NCBI GenBank assembly: GCA_035651595.1
Contig: DASRFJ010000227.1
Span: 1 to 52,056 of the forward strand
Origin: JAFARZ01 sp035651595
GTDB lineage: Bacteria > Actinomycetota > Actinomycetes > Streptosporangiales > Streptosporangiaceae
DNA: 52,056 bases
Reading direction: 5' to 3'
Shown: positions 17,473 through 26,035 of the stretch, piece after piece
Layout of the letters: each line of letters opens with the position of its first letter
Position numbering within the stretch: the stretch's first letter is position 1
Made by a program: the position numbers and the translations under genes
The notes under the pieces: model-generated
The model's database searches: none
Told to the model about the DNA's origin: nothing
The model's input: the letters and a program-made list of their open reading frames with translations, nothing else

Positions 17473-20178
17473 TTACCCGCCGCGCAGCTCCGCCCCAACC
17501 CGGCGCGCGGCCTCGGCGACGGCGGCGTCCCTGGCCGCGGTCGTCTCCGCCACCTTCAGCGTCCGGCCCGGCGCGCGGAACCGCAGCGTGTAGGCCAGCG
17601 ACTTCTTATCCGAGCCGACCTGCTCGCCGGTGTACACGTCGAACAGCCGCAGGTCTTCCAGCAGCGGCCCGGCACCGGCCACCAACGCCTCCGCCACCGA
17701 AGCGGCCGGCACGTCAGCAGGCACGGTCAGCGCCACGTCCTGGGTGGCCAGCGGGTACGCCGACAGCACGGGGGCCTGGACGGCGCCGGCCTGCTCGGCG
17801 GCCGCGTACAGCACCGACAGGTCGAGCTCCACAGCGCACGTACGGGGCGGCAGGGCGAATGCCTTGATCACCCGCGGGTGCAGCTCTCCCGCGTGCCCGG
17901 CGAGCCACTCACGGGGCTCAGATGAGCCATCAGCGGCGGGCACCTGGGCGTAGATCGCCGCGCACCGCCCTGGGTGCCACGGCGCCTCCATGTCGGCGCG
18001 GACCGACAGCGAGACCCGGCACTCGCGCGCCACCGCCCGCGCCGCGTCCACCGCGTCCGACCAGTCGGCCGGCCGTTCGGCACCCCACCATCCGGCTAGC
18101 GTACGCGCGCCGCACAGCACCGCGCCGAGGTGCGCGGGCTGGTCCGGCAAGGCCGCCTCCAAAGACGCGAGCTCACCGACCGACGGCCCGTGGTCCACCG
18201 CCAGGATCGGCGCGGACACCGCTGCCCCCGGGCGCGGCCGGAACACCAGGCCGATCTCGAACAGCCCCAGGTCAGGGAAGCCGCGGCCGACGTTGCGGGC
18301 CAGCATGCGGAACAGCCCGGGCAGCAACGAGGTGCGCATCAGCGGCTCCTCGTCGCTCAGCGCATTCGCCACGACGACCGCCGGCCGGCGCAGGTCCTCG
18401 GCGGGGAACCCCATAAGGTCCGCGTCGCTCCGCGGCCCGAATGGCGACGACAGCACCTCCACGTAACCTGATTCGGCCAGGGTGCGGCCGATCGAGCGCT
18501 TGAGCCGCTGCCGGGGAGTGAGCCCGCGGCCGGCCAGCGCGCGCGGCATCCGGGCCGGCACGTTCTCGTAGCCCTCCAGCCGGATGACCTCCTCGGCCAG
18601 GTCCGCCGGGTCGGTCAGGTCCGGCCGCCACGTCGGCGGCGTCACCTCGAGCACCGCCACGGACGCGGCAGCCGCGGACGCGGCAACCGGACCACTGGCG
18701 GCATCGGCGGCATCGGTCCGCCACGGCGCGACCGTCGGTGCCTCGGTGGCGTCGGCGCCGCGCAGCTCCCGTACCTCGCAGCCGACCTCCCGCAGCCGCC
18801 GCATCACGACGTCACGGCCGTAGACGACGCCCGCCACCCGGTCCGGGTAGTCCGCAGCCATCGTGATCACGCGCGCCGGAACGTCGACGGAGGCGTGCGT
18901 GCACCCCGGCACGACCCGGGCACCGGGGCCGCCCAGAGCGGCCAGCATCGCGACGGCCTTCGCCGTGGCCGGCAGCGGCAGCTCCCGGTCCACGCCCCGC
19001 TCGAACCGGTACGACGCCTCGCTTTGCAGCTTGTGCCGCCGGGACATGACCGCGGTACCGACGTCGGAGAAGTGCGCGCCCTCGATGACCAGATCCGTCG
19101 ACTCGTCGGAGATCTCGGTGGACAGCCCGCCCATCGTCCCGGCCATCGAGATCGGCCCGGACGAGTCCGTGATCAAGATGTCGGCAGGGTCCAGCGAACG
19201 GACCACGTGGTCGAGCGTCTCCAGCTTCTCCCCCGGCAGCGCCCGGCGCACCGCGATGGGCCCGCTCAGCCGAGAACGGTCGAACGCGTGCAGCGGCTGC
19301 CCGAGCTCCAGCATCAGGTAGTTGGTCACGTCCACCGCGAGCGAGACCGAACGCACGCCGCACCGCGCCAGCCGCACCATCATCCCGACCGGCGTCTTCG
19401 CCGACGGCGAGAAGCCGCGCACCTCGCGCAGCACGAACCGGTCGCACGCGGTCGGGTCGGAGATCGACGCCGGCCACACGTCCGAGCCCACATACGAAAG
19501 CGAACCGCCCAGCACATCTGCGGCGGGGATCGCGTCCGACGCCGGGTCGGTGAACGGCACCCCGTACGCACCGGCGAGTTCACGCGCCACGCCGCGGATC
19601 GACACCGCGTAGCCGCGGTCCGGGTTCACGGCGATATCCAGCACGTCGTCGCGCAGCGCCGCGTACGTCACGAAGTCCGCGCCAAGCGGCGCATCTGGTG
19701 AGAGCACCAGGATGCCGTCGTGCTCCTCGCCGATGCCCAACTCGCGCACCGAGCAGATCATGCCCTCCGACATGCGCCCGTACGTCCTGCGCGCGCTTAT
19801 CTCCATGCGGGGGGAGCCCTCCCCCCGCACCCCCTGGCCAGATCCGCCCGGCAGCATCGCGCCCGGCAGCGCCAGCGCCACCCGATCCCCCACGGCGAAG
19901 TTCGTCGCGCCGCAGATCACGCCGGAGGCCTCCTCCGGCGATGCGGAAAGCTGCGACTCAGACACCGCCACCCGGCAGTACCGGATCGGCTTCTTCATCC
20001 CGGTGAGTTCCTCGATGGACAGCACCTGGCCGACCACGACGCCGCGGACGTCGTGCCCGACCGACTCGAACGCCTCGACCTCGAGGCCCGCGGCGGTCAG
20101 CCGGCGCGCCACGTCGGCGACGTCGACCGGGTCGGGAACCGGCGCGTACTGGCGCAGCCAGGAAATCGGTACCCGCAT
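17473..20178 (-). CDS. pheT: phenylalanyl-tRNA synthetase, beta subunit
   Basis: Large subunit of the heterotetramer that charges tRNA-Phe. The 901-residue protein starts MRVPISWLRQY, carries an N-terminal tRNA-binding (OB) domain, the B3/B4 editing region, B5 and the catalytic-like core. It ends with an anticodon-binding FDX-ACB domain (LFDVYTGEQVGSDKKSLAYTLRFR). The ATG at 20178 lies two bases after the pheS stop. Residues about 113-127, between ALPGAMLPGG and SARRTYGRMSEGMICS, are an extra Gly/Arg-rich insert encoded by a G-tract palindrome. The insert stays in frame and the rest of the protein looks intact. Confidence 0.96.
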   Translation of the reverse strand: MRVPISWLRQYAPVPDPVDVADVARRLTAAGLEVEAFESVGHDVRGVVVGQVLSIEELTGMKKPIRYCRVAVSESQLSASPEEASGVICGATNFAVGDRVALALPGAMLPGGSGQGVRGEGSPRMEISARRTYGRMSEGMICSVRELGIGEEHDGILVLSPDAPLGADFVTYAALRDDVLDIAVNPDRGYAVSIRGVARELAGAYGVPFTDPASDAIPAADVLGGSLSYVGSDVWPASISDPTACDRFVLREVRGFSPSAKTPVGMMVRLARCGVRSVSLAVDVTNYLMLELGQPLHAFDRSRLSGPIAVRRALPGEKLETLDHVVRSLDPADILITDSSGPISMAGTMGGLSTEISDESTDLVIEGAHFSDVGTAVMSRRHKLQSEASYRFERGVDRELPLPATAKAVAMLAALGGPGARVVPGCTHASVDVPARVITMAADYPDRVAGVVYGRDVVMRRLREVGCEVRELRGADATEAPTVAPWRTDAADAASGPVAASAAAASVAVLEVTPPTWRPDLTDPADLAEEVIRLEGYENVPARMPRALAGRGLTPRQRLKRSIGRTLAESGYVEVLSSPFGPRSDADLMGFPAEDLRRPAVVVANALSDEEPLMRTSLLPGLFRMLARNVGRGFPDLGLFEIGLVFRPRPGAAVSAPILAVDHGPSVGELASLEAALPDQPAHLGAVLCGARTLAGWWGAERPADWSDAVDAARAVARECRVSLSVRADMEAPWHPGRCAAIYAQVPAADGSSEPREWLAGHAGELHPRVIKAFALPPRTCAVELDLSVLYAAAEQAGAVQAPVLSAYPLATQDVALTVPADVPAASVAEALVAGAGPLLEDLRLFDVYTGEQVGSDKKSLAYTLRFRAPGRTLKVAETTAARDAAVAEAARRVGAELRGG
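19803..19846. repeat. G-tract palindrome inserted within pheT
   Basis: The arms GCGGGGGGAG (19807-19816) and CTCCCCCCGC (19819-19828) form a hairpin, followed by a CACCCCCTGG tail. Similar G-tract modules occur at the 3' end of the histidine kinase gene (21375-21425) and between rplT and the methyltransferase (23547-23606). Here the repeat lies in coding sequence in phase. Confidence 0.75.
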
Positions 20179-20180
20179 CG

Positions 20181-21269
20181 CTACAGCTCCATCCCGAACG
20201 CCCGGCTGAACCGGACATCCCCCTCGATCGTGTCCCTGATGTCGGTCACCCCGTGCCCGATCATCAGCCCGCGCTCGACGCCGAGCCCGAACGCGAACCC
20301 GCTGTACCGGTCCGGGTCGATGCCGCACGCGACCAGCACCCGGGGGTTCACCATGCCGCACCCGGCGATCTCGATCCAGCCGGAGGACTTGCATACCCGG
20401 CACGGGTCGCCGCCCGGCTTGGCGGACGCGCCGCGGCACACGTGGCACTCCATCGCCACGTCACCGGACGGCTCGGTGAACGGGAAGTAGTCCGGCCGGA
20501 ACCGCGTCCGCAACCCGACGCCGAACATCGCGTCGACGAACGCCTGGATCGCGCCGCGCAGGTCCGCCATCGTCAGCCCCTCGTCGACGGCCAGCCCTTC
20601 GATCTGGTGGAACACCGGCAGGTGCGTCGCGTCGATCGCCTCGTTCCGGTACACCCGGCCGGGGCTGACCACGTACAGCGGCAGCGGCCGGCTGAGCAGC
20701 GAACGGATCTGCACCGGCGAGGTGTGCGTGCGCAACACGATGCCGGGCCTGACCCCGGGATCGGCGCCCTCGACGAACAGGGTGTCCTGCATCTCGCGGG
20801 CCGGGTGGTCCGGCGGGATGTTCAGCGCGTCGAAGTTGTACCACTCGGCCTCGACCTCGGGGCCTTCGGCGACCTCGTAGCCCATCGCGACGAACACGTC
20901 GCTGAGCCGGTCGGCGAGCAAGGTCACCGGGTGCCGCGCGCCGGCTGGCACGCGCCCCCCGGGCAGCGTCACGTCGACGGCCTCGGTGATCAGGACCTGC
21001 TGGTCGCGCTCGGCTTCGAGCTGGACCTGGCGCCGCGCGATCGCGTCGCGCAGTTCGGACCGCGCGGCGCCGACCCGGCGTCCCGCCTCGGCCCGTTCGG
21101 CGCCCGGCAGCTTGCCGATCTCGGCGCTGGCCTTCGCGATCGCGGAGCGGTCTCCCTCGTGCGCGATGCGCGCCGCTTTCAGTTCGTCAAGGCTTGCCGC
21201 GGCCTCGACGGCGGCAAGCGCGGCGGCAAGCGCCGCCGCTACTTCCTCAGAGCTCGATGCGGACATCAT
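20181..21269 (-). CDS. pheS: phenylalanyl-tRNA synthetase, alpha subunit
   Basis: Catalytic subunit for charging tRNA-Phe. The 362-residue protein has an N-terminal coiled-coil domain (about 1-100) and the class II motif 2 region PLYVVSPGRVYRNE. The phenylalanine-site segment FPFTEPSGDVAMEC and motif 3 FAFGLGVERGLM are present. A Cys pair CHVCRG...CRVCKSSGW fits the zinc-binding type common in actinobacteria. The start is one of two adjacent ATG codons (21269 or 21266), preceded only by a weak site. It forms an operon with pheT two bases downstream. No leader peptide or T-box is visible in the 130 bases before it. Confidence 0.96.
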   Translation of the reverse strand: MMSASSSEEVAAALAAALAAVEAAASLDELKAARIAHEGDRSAIAKASAEIGKLPGAERAEAGRRVGAARSELRDAIARRQVQLEAERDQQVLITEAVDVTLPGGRVPAGARHPVTLLADRLSDVFVAMGYEVAEGPEVEAEWYNFDALNIPPDHPAREMQDTLFVEGADPGVRPGIVLRTHTSPVQIRSLLSRPLPLYVVSPGRVYRNEAIDATHLPVFHQIEGLAVDEGLTMADLRGAIQAFVDAMFGVGLRTRFRPDYFPFTEPSGDVAMECHVCRGASAKPGGDPCRVCKSSGWIEIAGCGMVNPRVLVACGIDPDRYSGFAFGLGVERGLMIGHGVTDIRDTIEGDVRFSRAFGMEL

Positions 21270-21374
21270 TAAATCCCATTTGACCGAACGACAGGTGGTG
21301 ACTCCCCCGTGTCACTGCAAAACGTCACGCGGGCAGCCGTGAGCGGTGGTTAGACCCGCAAGGAAGTGTAGACC

Positions 21375-21390
21375 CGGGGGACGACCCCCG
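21375..21390 (-). terminator. hairpin after the histidine kinase gene
   Basis: CGGGGGACGACCCCCG is a perfect 6-bp-arm hairpin 12 bases after the kinase stop codon. It could terminate or pause transcription before pheS. The same CGGGGG-TCGT-CCCCCG core recurs near 23549. Confidence 0.45.
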
Positions 21391-21401
21391 AAGCCCCCGT
21401 G

Positions 21402-22535
21402 TCAGGTGGCTCCGCCCCCCGACACCCCCTGGGCGGGCACGGTAAATCGGAACTCGGCGCCGCCGCCGGGCGCGCGCTGCACGGTGATCGTGCCGCCGTG
21501 CGCCTCGACCAGGCCCTTCACGATGTAGAGCCCGAGTCCGGTGCCGCCGCGGCGCTTGCCGCGCCAGAACTGGCGGAACACCCGCGGCGCGACCTCCGGG
21601 GAGATTCCCTCACCCTGGTCGCGCACGGACACGGTCACCGAGTCGATGTCGGACGGTTCCACCACGGTCGTAACGATACCCGCGCCGTGCCGAACGGCGT
21701 TCTCAATAAGATTGACGAGGATCTGGTCGATCTTGTCCGCGTCCAGCCAGGTCTCCGGCAGGTCGGCGGCGACCTCAAGCCGGTACCGGTCCTCGGAGTC
21801 GCCGCACGCGACCCGGCCGGCGATGATCTTGCGCACCCGGTCCGGGATGTCCACCAGCTCGCGGTGCACTTCCATCCGGCCGGACTCGATGCGGGACACG
21901 TCGAGCAGCTCGGTGATCAACCTGGTGACCCGGTCCGCGTCGGCATTGACCGTCTCCAGCATCACGCGCTTCTGGTCGTCGGTGAACCGGCTCCACTTGG
22001 CGAGCAGCGTCGCGGTGAAACCCTTCACGCTGGTCAGCGGGGAACGAAGCTCGTGCGCGACGGTGCAGACCAGGTCGGCGCGGCTGCGCTCGATGCGCTC
22101 GCGCTGCTCGGCGCCGCGCAGGCTCAGCACGAGCTTCTTGACCGGGGTGGAGCGGGGCACGCCGTTGGCCGGGTGCCGCTCCCGCACGTAACCGACAGAG
22201 ACCAGGATCTCGGTGCCGCCGGACGTGTAGAGGGACCGTTCGGGATGCCGGGTGCGGGTGGCAAGGCCGTGATAGGGATCGGCGAATACCCACCAGTCGC
22301 GGCCGTCGGCGTCCTTCAGCGGCAGCACGTCGAAGACGAACTTGCCGATTACTTCGCGTGGTTCAAGGCCGGTCAGCCGCCCGGCCGCCGCGTTGAACAC
22401 CACGATCCGGCCCACGTCGTCGGCGACCACCACCCCGTCCGGTAGCTCGTCCGCGAATACCAGGCTCCCAATGGGAACCGGACCTTCCGGTAGCGGCGCT
22501 AGCTGTTTCAACCCAGGGGTAATGAGCTCGTTCAC
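21402..22535 (-). CDS. PAS-domain sensor histidine kinase
   Basis: A soluble two-component sensor kinase of 377 residues. It has a PAS domain at about 25-140 (GVVVADDVGRIVVFNAAAGRLTG), a HisKA box with the phosphorylated His161 in VAHELRSPLTSVKGF, and an HATPase domain with N-box LVNLIENA (273-280), DQGEG (306-310) and GTGLGL (331-336). No membrane helix is seen, so the signal is probably cytoplasmic. The GTG at 22535 follows GGAGGG and removes an unlikely N-terminal extension. No response regulator is adjacent. From memory a similar kinase sits between pheS and the rRNA methyltransferase gene in Streptomyces, so the position is conserved. The C-terminal GVSGGGAT is encoded by a G-tract repeat. 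Confidence 0.92.
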   Translation of the reverse strand: MNELITPGLKQLAPLPEGPVPIGSLVFADELPDGVVVADDVGRIVVFNAAAGRLTGLEPREVIGKFVFDVLPLKDADGRDWWVFADPYHGLATRTRHPERSLYTSGGTEILVSVGYVRERHPANGVPRSTPVKKLVLSLRGAEQRERIERSRADLVCTVAHELRSPLTSVKGFTATLLAKWSRFTDDQKRVMLETVNADADRVTRLITELLDVSRIESGRMEVHRELVDIPDRVRKIIAGRVACGDSEDRYRLEVAADLPETWLDADKIDQILVNLIENAVRHGAGIVTTVVEPSDIDSVTVSVRDQGEGISPEVAPRVFRQFWRGKRRGGTGLGLYIVKGLVEAHGGTITVQRAPGGGAEFRFTVPAQGVSGGGAT

Positions 22536-22737
22536 TGCTGCAAACCCTCCGCCGACGTGGTAACACGCCCTCGGGGTGACGGACTGTGATTGGACTCTAG
22601 CGCGTAAACCGACATTGGGACAGTCCTGGGACGTAAATTCTCTTTGTTGCAGCACAACCACTCTTTGCCATCGACTGATGCGTACTGGGCCAATTGATCC
22701 TATCTTGCCCCATTACGTCCAGTGACTTTGGGCCTGA

Positions 22738-23537
22738 TTACGGAGTGTTTCTAGTGACTCTTTGTGCTCGCGCAGACGCGTAGAGACAGACGGCCGCGGC
22801 CGTTGCCAAATTGAGACTTTCCGCCTTGCCGTAGATCGGTACCGCGACGGCCTCGTCGGCGAGGTCAAGCAGTTCCGGCGGCAGTCCCCACGCCTCATTG
22901 CCGAACAGCCACGCGGTGGGCCGCGCGAGATCCGCGTCGTCAAGCGAGCGGCCCGCGCGTCCCTCTGCCGCGACGACACGCAGTCCCGCCGCGTGCAGTT
23001 CATTCATCGCGTTCGCAAGCCGCACGCCGGTCGCCACGGGCAGGTGGAACAGGCTGCCCGCGGACGCGCGCACGCACTTCCCGTTGTACGGGTCCACGGA
23101 GGCGTCGGCGAACATGACCGCGCCCGCGCCCGCCGCGTCGGCCGCGCGCAGGACTGTGCCGGCGTTGCCCGGGTCGCGCACGTTAGCCAGGATCGCGACC
23201 AGCTCGGGCTGGCCGGCCAGCGCCTCCGCCAGCGGCACGTCCACGAAGCCGCACATCGCGAGCAGGCCCTGCGGTGTGACGGTCTGCGCCAGCTCGCTCA
23301 TCGTGGCGTCGCTGACGAGGTGGACCTGCACCCCGGCGGCGGCGATCTGGTCGGTCAGGTCCGCGTGCCTGCTTCGCGCGGGCGCGGTGACGAACAGGTC
23401 GGAGATCTTCGCGCCGTGGGCGAGCGCCTCGGTGACCGCCTGCGGGCCCTCCGCGAGGAACGCGCGGTCCCGGTCACGGAACGCGCGCTTCGCCAGCCGG
23501 CGCGCAGCCTTGAGCCGTGGCGAGTGAGTTCCCGCAT
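22738..23537 (-). CDS. SpoU/TrmH-family RNA 2'-O-methyltransferase, broken start
   Basis: A SAM-dependent ribose methyltransferase acting on tRNA or rRNA. The SpoU motifs are clear: NVRDPGNAGTVLRAADAAGA, LFGNEAWGL and VPIYGKAESLNLATAAAVCLY, with an N-terminal substrate-binding domain (SPRLKAARRLAKRAFR, FLAEGPQAV). The reading frame has no ATG, GTG or TTG anywhere near the expected N terminus. An ATG at 23537 (MRELT) lies one base out of phase, and adding a base near 23524 would give MRELTSPRLKAARR, the expected start. Either there is a one-base deletion (mutation or sequencing error) or a non-standard start is used. It sits between rplT and the kinase as in other actinobacteria. Confidence 0.85.
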
Positions 23538-23546
23538 AACTGTGCT

Positions 23547-23606
23547 GGCCCGGGGGGACGACCCCCCGGAACCCCCCGCGCCCGGGGGGAACCTTCCCCC
23601 CGGGCC
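23547..23606. repeat. nested G-tract palindromes between rplT and SpoU
   Basis: Outer arms GGCCCGGGGGGA and TCCCCCCGGGCC enclose two smaller hairpins (CCGGGGGG-ACGA-CCCCCCGG and CCCGGGGGGAACC...CCCCGGG). They start just after the rplT stop and could act as a terminator or an attenuator ahead of the methyltransferase gene. They share a module with 21375-21390. Confidence 0.8.
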
Positions 23607-23615
23607 CCCCTTGTC

Positions 23616-23996
23616 TCAGGCCGCCGCCGTCCCAGAAGCCGTCGGCAGGGCCTTCTTCGCCACCTCGACCAAGGCGGCGAAGGCCTGCTCGTCGGCGACC
23701 GCCATGTCGGCCAGGATCCGCCGGTCGACTTCGACGCCCGCCACGCGCAGGCCCTGGATGAACCGGTTGTACGTGATGCCGTTCGCCCGTGCCGCGGCGT
23801 TGATCCGCTGGATCCACAGCCGCCGGAACGCGCCCTTGCGGTCCTTGCGGTCGCGGTAGGCGTAGGTCATCGAGTGGAGGACCTGCTCCTTGGCCTTGCG
23901 GTACAGCCGTGAGCGCTGACCCCGGTAGCCACTTGCCCGTTCGAGGACAACCTTGCGCTTCTTGTGGGCGTTGGTAGCCCGCTTCACGCGTGCCAT
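23616..23996 (-). CDS. rplT: 50S ribosomal protein L20
   Basis: Binds 23S rRNA early in large-subunit assembly. The 126-residue protein begins MARVKRATNAHKKRKVVLE and includes the family block YAYRDRKDRKGAFRRLWIQR. It is third in the infC-rpmI-rplT operon, 28 bases after rpmI. In many bacteria L20 represses this operon by binding its leader; nothing here proves that. Confidence 0.98.
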   Translation of the reverse strand: MARVKRATNAHKKRKVVLERASGYRGQRSRLYRKAKEQVLHSMTYAYRDRKDRKGAFRRLWIQRINAAARANGITYNRFIQGLRVAGVEVDRRILADMAVADEQAFAALVEVAKKALPTASGTAAA

Positions 23997-24024
23997 TGTC
24001 GTGCTTCTCCCTCGCCGGGCTGGG

Positions 24025-24219
24025 CTACTTACCCAGCAGCTTCTTGATCTCCTTGACGTCGCTCGGCGCGATCGTCACCTCGTCCGCGTGCCGCCGCGTG
24101 TAGCGGGACGACTTGCGCTCGAGCAGGTGGTTCGTGTTGGCACGGCGACGCATTATCTTGCCGGAACCAGTCAGCCGGAACCGCTTGTTGGCCCCGCTGT
24201 GTGTCTTCATCTTCGGCAT
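24025..24219 (-). CDS. rpmI: 50S ribosomal protein L35
   Basis: A small basic ribosomal protein of 64 residues, MPKMKTHSGANKRFRLTGSG, with the conserved HLLERKSSRYTRR stretch. The ATG at 24219 follows GAAGGAG. It is second gene of the infC-rpmI-rplT operon. Confidence 0.98.
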   Translation of the reverse strand: MPKMKTHSGANKRFRLTGSGKIMRRRANTNHLLERKSSRYTRRHADEVTIAPSDVKEIKKLLGK

Positions 24220-24285
24220 CGCGCCGCTCCTTCTCGTCTGTGGGCACAGCGGTAGCCTGCCCCGCCGCCGTGCCCCCCGTAGTGG

Positions 24286-24996
24286 TTAGCTTGTCGTGCC
24301 CGGCACCGCGGCCTCGTCAGCCGCCGGCGCGCTGTCCGTGACCGGGGAGCCGTCCCCGTCCGGAGCCGCCTGCCGCGCTGCGGTCGATGCGGGCCGTGTT
24401 GCATTGGCCTGAGCCTCCGGCTGCGGCGCGGCTGGCCGCGGGCTCGGCACCGACTTGCTAGCCGAATGTCCCTTGGTTTCGCTCTTCTTCTTGTGCGGAC
24501 CGATCACCATGATCATGTTCCGCCCGTCCTGCTTCGGCAGGGCCTCGACGAAGCCGAGTTCCTGCACGTCATCCGCCAGCTTCTCGAGCAGACGGCGACC
24601 GAGCTCGGGCCGGGATTGCTCACGGCCGCGGAACATGATCGTCACCTTGACCTTGTCCCCGGCCTTGAGGAACCGCTCGACGTGGCCCTTCTTGGTGCCG
24701 TAGTCGTGCGGGTCGATCTTCGGCCGCAGCTTGATCTCCTTGACGATCGTCTGCGTCTGGTTCTTGCGTGACTCCCGTGCCTTCACCGCGGACTCGTACT
24801 TGAACTTGCCGTAGTCCATGAGCTTGCAAACCGGGGGCCGCGCGGTCGGCGCGACTTCGACAAGGTCGAGGTCGGCCTCCTGAGCCAGCTTGAGTGCGTC
24901 ATTGACCGAGACGATCCCGATCTGCTCCCCCTTGGGGCCGACGAGCCGGACTTCAGGGGCACGGATGCGCTCGTTGATACGCGCTTCGACGCTGAT
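24286..24996 (-). CDS. infC: translation initiation factor IF-3, AUC start
   Basis: Binds the 30S subunit and checks start-codon pairing. Reading from ATC at 24996, the 236-residue protein begins ISVEARINERIRAPEVRLVG, the family's N-terminal domain, followed by the linker and VCKLMDYGKFKYE and the C-terminal domain. A non-conserved Ala/Pro-rich tail of about 60 residues ends it. The ATC sits four bases after AAGGAGG, and no ATG, GTG or TTG exists in this frame upstream of Met60, where starting would delete the whole N-terminal domain. A rare AUN start is the known means by which IF-3 limits its own synthesis (AUU in E. coli), so AUC is the likely start. Confidence 0.93.
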   Translation of the reverse strand: MSVEARINERIRAPEVRLVGPKGEQIGIVSVNDALKLAQEADLDLVEVAPTARPPVCKLMDYGKFKYESAVKARESRKNQTQTIVKEIKLRPKIDPHDYGTKKGHVERFLKAGDKVKVTIMFRGREQSRPELGRRLLEKLADDVQELGFVEALPKQDGRNMIMVIGPHKKKSETKGHSASKSVPSPRPAAPQPEAQANATRPASTAARQAAPDGDGSPVTDSAPAADEAAVPGTTS

Positions 24997-25285
24997 GTGA
25001 CCTCCTTGAGCATCACCTCCGCCGCCGGTCCCTCCGGCAGCGGAATCGTCGCGACCTCGTCCCCCGCGGTTTCCTCCCGGAAACGGGAAAACCCCGCGAC
25101 GTCAGCGCATCACGGGGTAACCACAACAACGGCGCTGTCCACGCCGGGCTGGTTAGACCCGCGAGACCGCGCCGTGCCAGAACCTGCTATCTGGCCAGAC
25201 CCGCCAGCCTCGGCATAAGCCGGGCCGACCGGGTGGGAGGTGGTTGCCTCCGCTTTGCGAGCCCGGCGCGCGAGCGCCAGGCTGG
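24997..25285 (-). promoter_or_regulatory. long structured leader of the infC operon
   Basis: This 289-bp non-coding region precedes infC. On the minus strand it contains GGAGG-CAACCA-CCTCC (about 25250-25235). Around 25097-25066 the arms GCGGGGTTTTCCCG and CGGGAGGAAACCGC face each other in a strong hairpin. Ribosomal protein and IF-3 operons are often controlled in such leaders. I could not find a convincing -35/-10 pair, so the promoter remains unplaced. Confidence 0.45.
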
Positions 25286-25939
25286 TCAGCGACCAACAGT
25301 AGCAGCAATGGTGCGTCTAGCGGTATTCCCGCGAGGCAACACCCGGCTATCCCGGACCGGCGTGGCGTACACCAGGATATTGCTGAGGTAGCTGCGCGTC
25401 CGGTAGTCGAACGCGCCGCCGCAGGTGATCAGCCACAGATGGCGGTCCCGCGTCGGGCCGAACACCATGCCAGCCGGGAACGCGCTCTTGGGCATCTCGT
25501 GCACCCAGTGCACGGTGAACCGCCGTACCACGCCGCCGCCCAGGTTGACCTCGATGAGCTCGCCGGGCAGCAGCCGGTAGAGGTTGGAGAAGATGGCGGG
25601 GCCGGAATACGTGTCCACGTGCCCCAGCAGCACCGCGTTTCCCGGGCTACCGGGAACCGCGCCGTAGCGGTACCAGCCGACGTCCCAGACCTGCGCGAAG
25701 CCGGGAACGGTGATGCGGCCGGACCGCTGGCCGCCAAGCTCGATCACCGGTGCCACGACGCCGATGGCCGGTATGGCGATCGTCCAGCGGACCGGGTGGG
25801 GGTGGTGCCCGTGGTACGTGCCGCGCGGATCCGCGGCGAACGCCGCCGGGCCAGCCGCGAGCAGCCCGCACCCCAGGCCCGACACGGCCGCCGCCAGGCC
25901 CGCACAGCGCCAGATCTTCCGGTAACCAATCCGTAGCAC
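25286..25939 (-). CDS. class F-like sortase 1
   Basis: A membrane-anchored transpeptidase predicted to attach proteins to the cell wall. The roughly 217-residue protein has one N-terminal signal/anchor helix (AGLAAAVSGLGCGLLAAGPA), then a compact sortase domain with the active-site His in LLGHVDTY and Cys in WLITCGGAFD. After the Cys the sequence runs YRTRSYLSNILVYA; some class F sortases have an Arg directly after the Tyr where Leu stands here, with other Arg nearby. GTG 25939 is a guess among GTG 25939 and 25957, neither with a good ribosome site. It ends just upstream of the infC leader and diverges from the sigma factor group. Confidence 0.85.
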   Translation of the reverse strand: MLRIGYRKIWRCAGLAAAVSGLGCGLLAAGPAAFAADPRGTYHGHHPHPVRWTIAIPAIGVVAPVIELGGQRSGRITVPGFAQVWDVGWYRYGAVPGSPGNAVLLGHVDTYSGPAIFSNLYRLLPGELIEVNLGGGVVRRFTVHWVHEMPKSAFPAGMVFGPTRDRHLWLITCGGAFDYRTRSYLSNILVYATPVRDSRVLPRGNTARRTIAATVGR

Positions 25940-26035
25940 TAGGTAATGGTGCCACACGGCTCCGGGACCGATTCGATTCCGGGTGTCCCGGGGTCTCCAT
26001 GGAAGTAGCTGAAAACTCAGACGAGAGGAACGCAA

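Noticed and set aside
21270..21401. Phe-codon attenuator or T-box before pheS
   Set aside because: No leader peptide with Phe codons and no T-box motif found; only a short GTGAC/GTCAC stem.
22898..23527. Antisense open frame over the SpoU gene
   Set aside because: A shadow of the SpoU coding sequence; no protein family features.
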